The notes below the pieces were generated by a model that saw only the letters and a program-made list of their open reading frames with translations, was not told the DNA's origin and searched no databases. From the NCBI GenBank assembly GCA_003988795.1, contig QYAK01000022.1, positions 124,001 to 188,000 of the forward strand: DNA of 64,000 nucleotides, written 5' to 3'. This DNA is from Proliferodiscus dingleyae. Lineage: Eukaryota; Ascomycota; Leotiomycetes; Helotiales; Lachnaceae. Both the position numbers and the translations under genes were made by a program. Below, piece by piece: positions 34,101-45,975 of the stretch (the first letter of the stretch is position 1; every line of letters begins with the position of its first letter).

Positions 34101-35173
34101 ACCTTGTGCGGTCCATTGAACTGGATATCAGCACTGTGTATCACATTTCGAAAGTTAGATCTCGCATCATACAACAAACTGTCAGCTTCCATAGTATTGA
34201 TATATCATATGACATTCTCGGCTTTGTTGCGAGCATAGTCAATTTCGAGTTTCCAGAAACCATTCTTGGACTAATAATACACACCACAATCGATTCGTCT
34301 GACATCTCGCGTTGACAAATTCAAATGAACGAGTGGTCTGAAATTATGCACTGCATAACGCCTTGAAAATTCCCCTATCATAGGCCAGATGGCTCAGTAC
34401 CTTTAAACTCCATTCTCCCAACTCCCCGTTCATTAATACCAGGCTGGTCCAATCTACAGACCAGTGACGTCAAAATGCAAGCGGAATTCGGTGTCCTAAT
34501 TCAAGTAGACTCTGCCTGAGCTGAGTGATTAAACCTTAGTGAGACGTGGAGAAATGCCTGATGACTTTATCTTCCTTTTGGTGGCTTCAGAGATCGATTT
34601 ACGCGGTATCGAAAGACGTGATACAAGAGCCATTTAGCAATCCAGTTTGGAGTGCCATCAGTCGTCCTCCCTGCCAGATCGAATATCGGACGAGTGGTTG
34701 GACTGGCTTGTTGACAAATACTCTCTGCGGCATGATCCTTCGAACTCTCCTTGTAATCGTTCCAACCGTACGGTAGCTGACCATGATTCGTTTTCAGGGC
34801 GTCAGGATCCTCACACAGCCTTTTCCAGACCCGAAAGCATTCGTTCTAGACCCATGTTTAGCAGGAGAAAAATATTTCAGACAAGAGCAACTTACTTTCA
34901 TCAATTTATATGTTTCTGTGTTAATCCCTAGATGTTGTGTGAATGTTGCTACGCCAACGCTCAATCCCAGGGGCGGTATACTCGTTCGTGGGAGACAGGG
35001 CTGTGAATCAGTGCTTGATGAATTATTTTCTTTAGCTTTATAGACGTGCGCTAGTCCCACCTGGTCTTGCGGTCGATCTTTTTGCTGAAGTCTTTCCTGA
35101 AGTCTATGCTGAATCGTGTCGAAGAAGCTGCAATAATTGTTATTACGGCGGTCAAAGACAAAGGAGTTACGAG
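34101..35173. other. convergent intergenic region
   Basis: About 1.1 kb between the ends of the decarboxylase and the next minus-strand gene. Short frames on both strands have no family character. Confidence 0.5.
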
Positions 35174-36838
35174 TCAATACACTTCTCCTGTAATAGATTT
35201 GAGAGTATCAAACCATTCCATGACCAAGTCAAAACGTCTGCTCAGATCTCTGGATGGATCGCTGATTTCAGGCCGGTGTCGAAAGTAATTTTCCGCAATG
35301 ACTGTCGCAGCGAGATGTGCTGCCGGGACAACGGACCACCATCGGGATACTGACAGAAGGTTCATCATGGTCGCAGGTACGGGCAAAAGGTCGAAGAAAT
35401 GGCAAGCCGAGTCATACATTCTCGATGCGACTTTCTCAACATGCGAGGATGTTATTGAGGCCTCTGATTGATTGCCAATCAGGTGGCTTCGGTACAGAAG
35501 CATTTCAAGACCATAGTAGGTGAAAGAGATATTGACTTTCTCAACATGGTCCGATGGCGAGTTAGTGTTTTGTATGAGGCAATTCTCACTATTTTGCGTG
35601 TTTTCCATCGCGAGGCAATATTTGGCTCTGAGATCGGATATGATGCCACAGAGCTGACCCCAGTCTCGAGAGCTCTGCAGCCAATCACAAGACCGATAGA
35701 GTTCCTCGTAAGTCATGATGGTAATATAGTTTCGTAGACTTTGCAGTGGAGAAGGAGCCTGCTTATCTAACCTGGCCAAGATAGTAGCTAGTTCTACACT
35801 TGAGAACTCAAGTGCTAATTGGGACCGGGGAGTTTGTGAAACATCTGAAGAGGCAGGTACAGTATATCCCCACACGCCGGAACGAGAGTCAGGCGAGGCC
35901 GATACAGTCTGGGCTAGTTCCCACTCATTTCCAGGGCCTAGTCCGTGTACAATCCATACTCTCAGATACATTGCGAGAGACAAAGTGCACTCATGCAAGC
36001 GACTGAGCGGGGCGTCTTGAGTGATAGCAACATTTGGAGGATCGCTCTCAAGTATAAGTCGAGAAAGGTAGCTCCACACAAAATTGCACGTCTGCAAAGC
36101 ACTGTTCATATGCTTTTTTCAGATCAACGACACATCGCTCGAGATCGGGGAGCAACATACGGATGCAGAGATCTGCTGAGAGCAAAGCACAGCGAGGCAA
36201 GTAGTAAAGTTTGCAATTCAACAGTTGTGACAACCGTTGGACTACCGTTCACTTGACGCAATGCTGTTGCACGAGCGAAGAAGGTTGCAGGGTCTCGTTC
36301 ACGCGAATACGGGTGTGCTTGAAGGAGTGTATCATGCGTCGCTCCCAGAGCAAGGACTAGGCAAAGTAGTACTTCCCATTCTGGTGCTGCGAGTGTTCGA
36401 TTGGCCTTGAAAGTCCGATACTCAGCCATGAACGTTGCTTCTTCTAGGACCGGCCATGAAGAATTAATCGTCTCGAAAAATAGTCGTATCTTGTGGTCAG
36501 CCATCTAGGTGGGGTCAACGTAAGAAGAGATCTGATGGAGTGGCAAATTCTAGACTGACCGATTTATGGAGGCAAAGGTTGTCCCTGTTCTCTCTTAGAC
36601 TATTAGAATGCTTGGATGTCGCCCCTGCTCTATCTCCTAAGACTTCGCGATTTCCAAGTCCCGGCCGACCTGATTTCGTAGCCGGGGGTCTCTTACAGAG
36701 GTATGACTGGCAAACGTCCTGGGGCGGTTGAAGAAGAGCTGGTATCGACATCTTGAGTCGTCCTTGCTCCACCAAACCTGCGGCTATTGTTGCCGGTGCA
36801 GGCGCACTGGCGGCATGAATTTCCAGTGACGATATCAC
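35174..36838 (-). CDS. fungal-specific transcription factor domain protein lacking a visible zinc cluster
   Basis: Proposed exons are 36838-36560, 36504-36161 and 36101-35174 (introns 55 and 59 nt), giving 516 aa. The middle exon carries the opening helix of the Fungal_trans middle homology region (IRLFFETINSSWPVLEEATF, then EWEVLLCLVLALG and ELQTLLLASLCF). The last exon carries later helices (YYGLEMLLYRSHLIG, WWSVVPAAHLAATVIAENYF). No Cys6 DNA-binding motif occurs in the first exon or within the next 800 bp upstream in any frame. It is either a regulator that lost its zinc cluster or one whose 5' exon I cannot see. Exon 1 is the weakest part. It points the same way as the Zn2Cys6 gene upstream. 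Confidence 0.6.
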
Positions 36839-37903
36839 ATCACGTGATGTATCTGCACCCTCGGATGCGCGATGGCTGCGACAATGTTAGCGAGGAAATC
36901 TCACGGCGCCTCCATCGAATCCCAATGCTGGGAGATCTCGGGGGCGGTTGCTCGCATGATGCAGCAACGCTTCCTCCGTAAGAATGTTAGTTGAGCACTT
37001 GCCTGTCGACTTTCGGCATTCTGTTACTCCTCCAGGGGAGCCTTGCCCTCGCCCTCGCCCTTCCCCTTCCCGCGTCAAATCCCTTTCGACGACGGCGCAA
37101 GAACTATGCGTCTGCAAAAGCCAGCTGTATGCCAAGATGGAGACCATGTAGCCCATGATAGGGAGGATGGATGATATCTAGATCGTGCTGTGCCACTAGA
37201 ACTCGAATGGGCCACAGCTCCAGGCGACCTGTCTGTTGCAGAAAGTCAGAATGGGCATGGAGCAACGGGCCTCCTTGGAATACCTTACCGCGAGGTAAAG
37301 AATCTCTCGGTGTCAACAGGTCGGTTCTTCCTGAAACAGATCTCGATGGCCAACCTAGATGTCCGACAGTCCGTGTCGAATCCTGCCTCTCAACCCGACG
37401 GAAGGTCGGGCCTTGCACGTACGAGAGCGAAAGGATGTCGTTGAGATGAAGTGGTACAGAGGTGCATGTTGCCAGGTTTGTTTGCCATCCTCATCATTTT
37501 GGTGATTCTGTAGCGGATGATGTAGTGAGATAGTGGAAGGCTCCCGGAGCTGGGTCCACCAATAGGATCGCACGTTGCCGCGACAGCCCCTCTCCTAGTT
37601 GGATGTGCCCCGGAGCTGGAGCCAGCCAATGAAAGATCGACCATGTGCCTGGCCGTAGCTATGTCACTTCGCAACACGACACAATACGTATGTGTAAAGA
37701 CGGCCGATCGCCATCGTCTTGTTTGTTTCTAAATCTTATACTCTGTTAAAGAGATCTGGAGAAGCTCTTTCCATCGCAATGGAGTCTATAGAAAAGGGTA
37801 GCCTCGCTATGTATCGTGTGGAACATATCGGATCTTGGACATTATCTTATGCCATTAGGCACCAAGTGTTACTGGGCATACCTTATCACCACAATTATCA
37901 ATC
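36839..37903. other. intergenic between two regulator genes
   Basis: About 1.06 kb. Overlapping frames at 36887-37677 on both strands have no recognisable motif. I searched this stretch for a CxxCx6C zinc cluster that could belong to the gene at 35174-36838 and found none. Confidence 0.5.
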
Positions 37904-40394
37904 TTAACCAGCCATTTGAGACAGTGCCAACGCCGCTTCCAAGTGCGCTTCGGAAGTATCACTGCCGTCCGTTATATCCTCGAATTTGTCTGCCATACTT
38001 TCCACCTTGGCCGCGTGAGGTTCCGTCATAGCGAGACCCAAATCCAGCACCCAGGTCGCACTGAGGTCATCTGAGGCTCTGTGATGTTCGCCTATCTTCG
38101 CGACTGTCTCCATGAACGCCCGAGCCTCCGCAGCTGATGTTAGAGATTTGCTGACAGCGATTGTTAGTAATCCCTGGATAACGCCTTTCGCAATTCGAAA
38201 AGAACCATAGAGGTCTCGGTAGCTGCTAAGGCAAAGTTCCAGGTAAAACTGTTGGTATTGATCTTTGAAGTTGGTCAGAAAGGCATTAGCAACATAGAGA
38301 ATGCCAGTGTGCCAAAGGATAGTGTAGGTTGCCGAGTTGTACTTGGTCCGATATAGTAGGACCAGGCCTTTGAGCTGATTGACTGATGATGCAAAGATCG
38401 CTTGAGGTGTCAATTTGGCCGAGAACGTGGTAAGCCTCCAATGACGTGACGAGTCTACAAAAGGACGAAACACATCAAGAATGGCTGCGTGAAATAGAAT
38501 ACTGTTCTCCATGAGGACGTGGAACAATTCGGACAACTCAAACTTTCCGAGGAATTTGCAAAGACTTACTGTAATATTATGACGTGGTGAGGATCTTTGA
38601 CATCGTGATCAACAACTGGCGCTATGCTACCAGACCAGTCTAGTAATTCTAGGTATAATGTCTCTGCGATGTCTAAATCTTTTCGAACTTGAGAAGATGG
38701 TGTATCGTGGGTATAGTCAGCGGAATAGTAAGCCAATGTCATCTTCTGAAAGATCGTCCAGAATCTGCATAATTTGATGAAAGTCTGACCTCTATAATGA
38801 GGTGGCCGTCTCGACATCAGGCGAGAACGCAAGTGCTCATGTTTGTGCGGATCAGTGTCCCCCGGTATTGGAAGTATTGGAGGAATGCGCAGTCCCTGAT
38901 CACGATGATGTAAAGAATGAAGGCTTGTACAGACAAATTAGCCATTTGACGACATGAGTGAGAGCGCTGACCTTATCCAGTTGAAGACACCCCAAGCAGT
39001 CTGCGCAGCAGCCTGGAGCTCTTTATTTGATAGTGAATCGAAACTCTTCAGAGAAGAAATACTTTCTGGAACACCAAACAAATTCATCCTCTTACCCATA
39101 TCTGCACCCCAGCACAAATATTCGCGCGCGACGTCATCTTTGCCCTGATAGATACTACCTATAGCAAGGATTTGGGCAGCAGCTACCGTCGTCAACGTGT
39201 CAGACAGCTTTTCATCGCTCCACAGTGTGGAAGCTTCATGTTCAAATGCGAGGCTAATGGCAGATGCGGCAGGATTGATGGAACTATATGCTTGCTTTTT
39301 GTCCAGATCAGTTAGTCATCCAGTCGTCTTTTCATGACCGTGAACCTACGCAACCGGCAAAACCCAAGGCATTGACAAGAAGCTTGGAGCAGAAGTCGTA
39401 AGATTGAGATACCAAATCATCTAAGAATAGATCTTCATCTATCAGACCATGGATGGGATTGTCAGTCTGTAGAAATAGTGAGATTACAGCTGCCCCAAAG
39501 CTGTCCGTTACTGGGACATCTGTCCACTCTCGAATTTTCAGTCGATTCAATCGTGTATCGCAGTACGTAGATGCTTGGCGAGGCCCCTCTCGAGTTGCTG
39601 GCGGCTGTAGCTGCAGGATTCGGGATAGAGGTGATTCACTACCGGAGTCGGTCTGAACGGTAATAGGACTCTCACTGATCTTAGAGATTAGCTTTCAATG
39701 TATGCTTCAGGTAAACTGGGCTCCTACCATTGAAAATGCTCGCCTCGAGAAAGCTTTGTGCGCAAGACATTCTCATCCATCACCAGCTCGCCGAGCGTGT
39801 CTTGATAGGCCTTTGGATAACGTATTCTCAGCTCTAAACTAGCATCAGTCCATGTGGATGGCAGAAAGGCGGCAGCTGCCTCTTGTTCCGATATCCTTTG
39901 GCCGCTCAGCGGATTGTAATTAGCAGTAGCCAATGTAGTTGAAGGCTGCTGCCTTGTAGAGTCATTTGAAGGAAGCTCTAAGCGCTTCAATGCTCTGAAC
40001 GCATCACTCTTGGACATCGCTTTCAATGTCGACAGCGTCTTTTGTAGTTCATCGTTATATTCTTTCAAGCTTTTGTTTTCACGCTTCAGGGCGCTGTAGC
40101 GCGTCTCATCCGGATTGAGCGTTGCATACTCGCATTTGGTTTTACGCTTCACGCAAGCTCCACAGGCAGGTCTCTTTGAGTTGCACTAACCATAGTCCTA
40201 GTCAGCGAAAGGTTGTTTGAGCCGAAGAGAGACATGCTGACCGCTGATTTCTTAAGCCGACAAGCCTGACATGCTGCGCGCGTTGCTGTACGGCTCGTGG
40301 ATCTGGGCAACGAACTTGCAAAACTTGCGGCGTTCGCTCGGTGATCGGGCTCGACATCGGTGGCGGGCAGGAGAGGCGGTAATTTCTTGGGCAT
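37904..40394 (-). CDS. Zn(II)2Cys6 transcription factor with leucine-zipper-like linker
   Basis: Six exons (40394-40242, 40185-39728, 39674-39350, 39294-38972, 38923-38570, 38501-37904) with introns of 48-68 nt encode 736 aa. The zinc cluster is split by the first intron: CQACRLKKSA in exon 1 and CNSKRPACGACVKRKTKC in exon 2, with exact Cys spacing once spliced. A coiled-coil linker follows (RYSALKRENKSLKEYNDELQ). The Fungal_trans domain runs from about 200 on (SYDFCSKLLVNALGF, INPAASAISLAFEHEAS, QILAIGSIYQGKDD, GADMGKRMNLFG, GQTFIKLCRFWTIFQ). The layout resembles nitrogen-assimilation-type regulators in many ascomycetes. It starts 1.8 kb from the divergently transcribed aminotransferase and may control it. 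Confidence 0.92.
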
Positions 40395-42197
40395 GGTTCA
40401 CAAAGAGGAGGAGGGGCAGAAGGGGCCTTGGATACTAGAACTGCTAGTTGACGAGCTTGAGAAGATTATGGCAACGATGGATGGCGGCGGACAGGCGGAC
40501 AGGCGGACACTTTTTGTTTAGGGATCCGTTTGTTTCGTGGCCATGAACAGAAACAGATGCTCAGATGTCGTGTGTCCGACCAAATGGGTGGCTCATCGCC
40601 CTGCCATCGTAATCGTACATCTACAGAGCAGGAGGACGCTAAAGATTTAGCGTCCACGCATGGCTGGCTGAGAAGCTCTCGTTGAGGCGAACCCCAGTGC
40701 AACCGTGCAAGGGCAGTTTCCTATGTCATGGCAATATACTGCTACCACCAGTACCGTTCCCCGCGTCATCGGTGCGAAAAGACCACGGAAGTAGGGATGA
40801 GGCAGGATTCCAAGGATATAATGCACAATGGTGATACTGGTGATACTGGTGATACTTCCACCCAAGCGCTACAGTCTCTGATGGTACTACATGAACGGCA
40901 ACGTCAGGTACCTCATTCTATGGATACGTCTCCGGGAAAAGGTGGGCGAAGTAAGCTCCTCAGAAAGGATATATGGTTGGTCTATCCCTTCGACATCCAC
41001 AACATACGCTCGAAGGCGCAAAATCCGGATGCTAGAGAAGCTCCTCCCAACATTACTGGGACATCTATGTCACGTCTGACCCGATACACCGCCGCGGAAG
41101 ACTTGAACAAACAGAAGACTCTGTCAGGATGCCAGTCCCCTCTTGTATTACAAGATCAATGCGCCTTCCACATCCCACACTCCACTAGCTTAGGTCTTTG
41201 CAAATCGCGAATACGGTTTGAGGACTGACCAGCTGCATCAGCCAAGGTCTGAGCAGTTGCTCAAATCAACATGCATGCGAACAAAGCCGAAAACAAGTAC
41301 CTACAAACGTTAGGAAAGCGTTTCATTCGTTATAGATACTATTAAGTCCCTGCCCCTCCCTCCCTCCTCGGCCACGTGATCAAATTACTACCATTCTTAT
41401 TCGAATCTCAATTGTTCTCTTTCCTATGAATTATAGTCCTATCTGAATTATCAAATTCAATACTAGGATTTCTTATTACTTTTCGGGGGTTTTTTCTTCT
41501 TATTTCAAAACCGCTGCAATTATTACGTTTTATTTTTGTGTCGAACCTGATCCCAATATTTTTCTTTTATACGGAACACGGTCTCGCTCCTATACCTAAA
41601 CCACCGTCTCCCATCAAAAAGCATAGACTTTTGGTGATATAGCTAGATGAATAAATATGATTATGCTAGTTAAGACATTCCATTGCATAGGACGCGGGTC
41701 CATTAAGCGTTACTGTCTCGATCTTCTCTCGATGCTGACAAATTCATGCATTGGCCATTGTGTATTTTTGTGTTTTCAGATAGGGGTCCTTCCTATTCGC
41801 ATGTCCTCACGATCTAGCACCAACTCTATCATTGATAACACCTTACCGTGACCGACTCAGTCCTTGGCAAATATTCTCTTTAACTCCAACCCAAGTCCTC
41901 GCTGCAGCGGCCCCAAAGAAGCACATTTAAAGTAGTGACTCCGTGCGCTCCGGGGACTATGAAAGATCCACTTGAGCTCCGTTCACTCGTCGAGTATGCT
42001 CTCGCACTCCGTCATCTACTCCGATTGGCTCTCTACTTGTCGCCTTCTATGCGGTGTGCTCGCAGATCAATTGGTTTAATGGGCGTTGCCACGAATTCAT
42101 ATAGCTGGTCCTTCCACTTGTTCAACCGCCCTTTGTTTTCTCAATTCTGACTATACGAGCACTTAGGGGCTTTCAAAAAACATCAAGCTAGCATATC
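40395..42197. promoter_or_regulatory. divergent promoter region, Zn2Cys6 factor / aminotransferase
   Basis: 1.8 kb with no supported gene. A long AT- and T-rich stretch (41390-41660) precedes the aminotransferase leader. Clustered CGG/CCG triplets, the half-sites bound by Zn2Cys6 factors, occur near 40460-40500 and 41090, but I could not define a specific spaced pair. Confidence 0.45.
40829..40855. repeat. 9-bp tandem repeat, three copies
   Basis: Three perfect copies of TGGTGATAC in the divergent promoter region. It may be simple slippage or a repeated operator; the unit is not a palindrome. Confidence 0.8.
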
Positions 42198-43733
42198 ATG
42201 AAGCTTACTGAGCAACTTATTCGCATAAAGGAGACTCGTGCTCAATCTGAGCCTCTTCCTGGAGGGAGTGCCCCATATACGTCCTCGGCCCTTTTCAAGA
42301 CTGCTTACGAGTGTAACAAACCAAAAGCACTACGATGGGATCATCGACTTAGTCTCGAGAGTCTAAACCAGAGGCAATCGCCACTCAAAGCTGCTTCACG
42401 CGGAAAACAAGAGAACCTGGTCAGTTTAGGAACTGCTCGTCCTGCACCAGAATTCTATCCTTGGCAGTCGATGTCTATGGAGTGTCTGAATCACCCTCCA
42501 AATGAAGTGTACGGACACAAAGAACTTTCATCCATGTCTTGCATGAAGGGCGAAGATCAATTTGATCTCTCAGTGGCTCTGAATTACGGCTACTCCGCTG
42601 GATCTCCGCAAGTCTTGCGATTCGTCACCGAACACATTGAATTGATTCACGACCCACCTTACGCGGATTGGGAGTGCTGTTTGACTTGCGGTACAACATC
42701 AGCAATGGAGATAGCCTTTAGAATACTCTGCAACCCAGGGGCAATTGTTCTTGTGGAAGACTATACGTACTCGGGCACCACTACTGCCATCAGAGCTCAA
42801 GGACTCGGCGTTCTCGGCATAGCAATGGATAATTTAGGGCTTTTACCGGAAGACCTAGATCATAAGCTACAGAATTGGGACCTCTCCAGAGGACAGAAGC
42901 CGTGTGTTTTATATACGGTTCCCACAGGCCAGAATCCTACCGGGTCTACTCAGAGCGCGATTAGACGGGAGGAAATTTATAAAATCGCCGAGAAACATGA
43001 CGTGTACATAATTGAAGACGACCCATACTACTTTCTCCAGCTAGGAGATGACGCATTTGAGGATCAATCTTGGAATGGACCTCGTAGTGCAAGCATTTAT
43101 GTTGAGCAGTTGCCACCATCTTATCTTTCGCTAGATGTATCCGGCCGGGTGCTTCGCATTGACACTACGTCCAAAATCCTAGCTCCTGGACTTCGGTGCG
43201 GCTGGGTAACGGGATGTTCGCAGATTGTGGATAAATTCTTGTCTTACTCGGAAGTTGGAGTTCTGTCACCCAGTGGGCCCTCGCAAGTCATGTTATATAA
43301 GTTACTGGACCAGACCTGGGGGCACGAAGGGTTTTTCAACTGGCTGAGTTCGCTGTCGCAGCAATACAGCAGGCGACGCGATATTCTCGCCAAAGCTTGC
43401 AGGCAATCGCTGCCGCCGGACGTTTGCCGCTGGGAATTGCCTAGCGCGGGAATGTTTGTATGGGTCCTGATTGACGTGACGAAGCATCCGGCTTTGAGAC
43501 GCGCAGAGCGCACGGGGCAAGAGAAGGACATCTACCTGGAGATAGAAGATAGTATCTACCTCAAGTCCCAAGAGAATGGAGTTCTGGTCAGCAAGGGCAG
43601 CTGGTTTTCGGCGAAGAAGAAGGTCGAGAAAGTCTTCTTCCGTCTCACATTCGCCGCTGCACCGGAGGAATTATTGTCCCAAGCGGTTCATGGATTTGGA
43701 AAGGCAGTACGTTCAGAATTAGTATGCGAGTAA
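42198..43733 (+). CDS. fold-type I aminotransferase, ARO8 / 2-aminoadipate type
   Basis: A single exon of 511 aa. Class I/II aminotransferase features are LNYGYSAGSPQVLRFV, TCGTTSAMEIAF, YTVPTGQNPTG, IIEDDPYYFLQ, the PLP-binding Lys326 in TTSKILAPGLRCGWVTG, and a late FFRLTFAAAPEE with the Arg that holds the substrate carboxylate. This long form with a WDHRLS...ESLNQR N-terminal segment matches fungal ARO8-like enzymes, which transaminate aromatic amino acids, 2-aminoadipate or kynurenine with 2-oxo acids. No targeting signal. Its stop is 17 bp from the stop of the convergent Zn2Cys6 gene, so the transcripts must overlap. Substrate choice is inference. Confidence 0.92.
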   Translation: MKLTEQLIRIKETRAQSEPLPGGSAPYTSSALFKTAYECNKPKALRWDHRLSLESLNQRQSPLKAASRGKQENLVSLGTARPAPEFYPWQSMSMECLNHPPNEVYGHKELSSMSCMKGEDQFDLSVALNYGYSAGSPQVLRFVTEHIELIHDPPYADWECCLTCGTTSAMEIAFRILCNPGAIVLVEDYTYSGTTTAIRAQGLGVLGIAMDNLGLLPEDLDHKLQNWDLSRGQKPCVLYTVPTGQNPTGSTQSAIRREEIYKIAEKHDVYIIEDDPYYFLQLGDDAFEDQSWNGPRSASIYVEQLPPSYLSLDVSGRVLRIDTTSKILAPGLRCGWVTGCSQIVDKFLSYSEVGVLSPSGPSQVMLYKLLDQTWGHEGFFNWLSSLSQQYSRRRDILAKACRQSLPPDVCRWELPSAGMFVWVLIDVTKHPALRRAERTGQEKDIYLEIEDSIYLKSQENGVLVSKGSWFSAKKKVEKVFFRLTFAAAPEELLSQAVHGFGKAVRSELVCE

Positions 43734-43750
43734 GATGGTAGGATAACTCT

Positions 43751-45975
43751 TTATAAAAATGTGCCCGAATCATCAAGTGAGGGCATTATGAATTGGGTCT
43801 CCAAATATGGATGATCAGCGAGACCTTGCCAGAACGACATTTCAGAGTCCCCGATATCTTGCCCCAACTCTGGCAGCCATGCAATTTCATCTTGCTGCTG
43901 CTCCGGCTGATGTGGTAATACGTGGGACTTATCTTGCTTCTCGTCACCGTTGACAAAACTCAAGAATTGGTGAATTGTTCGCGTGGCTTTCGACAATAAA
44001 TTATAGTTGGGATCCCCCGGTTTCACGAATGTGCCTCTCTCAACCTCTGCACCCAGAACACTTAAATCCTGCAGAACTCGTGCCTGTATCACTGGCGGGC
44101 TGTGTTGGACTGCTGATTTCGTTAACGCAGCAAGTATAATCATACCAGCAGCAGGTAAGCCATAGTGTGCAACCTAATGGCTTGAGTCAGGCTTCAATCT
44201 ATTGATATCAAGATCTTACCTTCCAAACCAATGTGGTCCCCGAGTTTGCAAGCTCATCTCGTAGCAGAACTGCGTCTATAACCAAGCTTAACATATGCTG
44301 AGCTATTTCGTTGAGAGGTTCATCGGGCTCATTTAAATGATTCAGAAGTATGCGACGCAGTAAAAATTTAATATGTAGGTGATTTAGTCGTACACTGATC
44401 AAAAAGTCACGTTCTATCGGCTTTTCAATAGCACTAACATCACCTCGAAGGCGGAAATGAGCTGGTAGAGCAGCCCAATGAGCGTCTGCTATAGCCTGAA
44501 GATCGCTTTGTAGCTTAGTTGGGAAATTGGTGATGTGGGAGCATCGGCTTACTTCACCTGTTGTAGGAAATCAATGCGTTTGCGATCATATAAAAGCTCT
44601 ATGATATCTTCTTTCACGGAAGCGCATAACGCCGACCAGCGGGTTTCAGCCCTGTAACTGATCATCGCAGTCTGATCCCATTCCTGTGGCGCGATTTGCT
44701 CTGGTCGAGAGGTGACGTCAAAGACGGTTTTCAACCGACTATCAGGAAGCTGAAAATGGCAGAACCGTTTGCTCATACGTAGTGGTCGGCCCAGGAAAAG
44801 TGAAACATTCTTATCAGCTGAGTAGATCCGCGCAAATGCCGCTTTTCGAAGCTCTATTAGAAAAAGCGGCGTATCTCTTTTGGCATCCATATTTTCGTGG
44901 TAGCCGAGAGCGAAAGTCGTTGATGCAACGTCACCTAGTTTTCGCCAATATTGATGACCTTCATTATCAGTATATGATGCATTCAGCTCGAACGTAAGTC
45001 TTACTCTGATCGCCATTCATATGGGAATTGATGATAAAATTCTCATACTGCAAGATAAGTTGAAGGTCATTGAGGCAATCGAGCGACAGGCAAATCTCTA
45101 GGGCGGTTTCGATCTGCCGCATGAGAATATGCCGGAACTCGCGCTTTTTGGAATCTGTAGAGTACAGGGAAGGAAAGAAAGGGACGTCCATAGTGGCTCG
45201 AAATACTGCCGACAGGAATATGCCCAAGGTTTCCCAACGACTGTGCGTCCCCAAGAACTGTGCTGAGTAGCTCGCGAAACTCGTTGCATCGTCAAACTCG
45301 AGCAAACGCGTTGTATTTTCGAGTAATTTGGTCGCTGTTGCCAAATACGAGTCTGTATGCTCGGATGTTGATAAAGACATATAATTCGCAGAGTCAGCAC
45401 AAAGATCGACGAAAGGCTCGGCCAAAGCTAGATTGACCCCTTTCGCGCGCCAGAAGGTCACTAGGTTCCCCATTGCGAGCAGGGGAAAGTTCTCTACAAG
45501 CTGTCCTAAAAGCTCTGCTCCTTGTCTTGCTAGTGGATTTTGATCCAATGAAAGTGGTAGAGCCGATGAAGGTGACGGTACCGGCCTGTTTGTCGTCGAA
45601 TCGGCTTCATTTTCTTGACTGGGAAATATCCGACTGAATATGGCTTCGTGGCTCGTATGGCCTAGATGTCCTGGATTCGGGTAGTGGATATTGTTGTTGT
45701 ACTGGCGTGGAACACCGGTCGGTGGCTGAGGCTTAGGACTAAAGACCAAGGGATCAGCTTGACTTACTCTGTAGAGCAACGGAGCTGAGCTACCCCGATG
45801 TCTGGCCGTATCGTGAGGTTAAGATACGCCGTTGATTTCTCTTAAACGGGGCTGTCCGATATACACAGCGTTGATCTCTCCTTTGTTGCCTGCATCTTGT
45901 GCAGATTGGCTGCTTGTGGTCGCAAGCAACTTTTGCCTTCCTACATGGCTCACATGCTGCTTGCTTAGAGGTCAT
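43751..45975 (-). CDS. Zn(II)2Cys6 transcription factor (second)
   Basis: Five exons (45975-45828, about 45766-45005, 44958-44558, 44513-44220, 44173-43751) with introns of 44-61 nt encode about 675 aa. The zinc cluster is at residues 8-37: CEPCRKAKVACDHKQPIC then CRQQRRDQRC. The Fungal_trans domain includes NPGHLGHTSHEAIF, FENFPLL-type helices, QYWRKLGDVASTTFALGYHE, FARIYSADKNVSLFLGRPLRMS and HWAALPAHFRL. The first intron is the least certain: I used GTATCT at 45827 and an AG at 45767, which keep the frame, but the linker after the zinc cluster varies in this family. The start was set at MTSKQAAC because the in-frame upstream sequence looks like 5' UTR. It is convergent and nearly touching the aminotransferase. 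Confidence 0.88.

Noticed and set aside
32418..45975. Classic secondary-metabolite gene cluster
   Set aside because: No PKS, NRPS, terpene synthase, P450 or transporter is present; only a small two-enzyme module can be argued.
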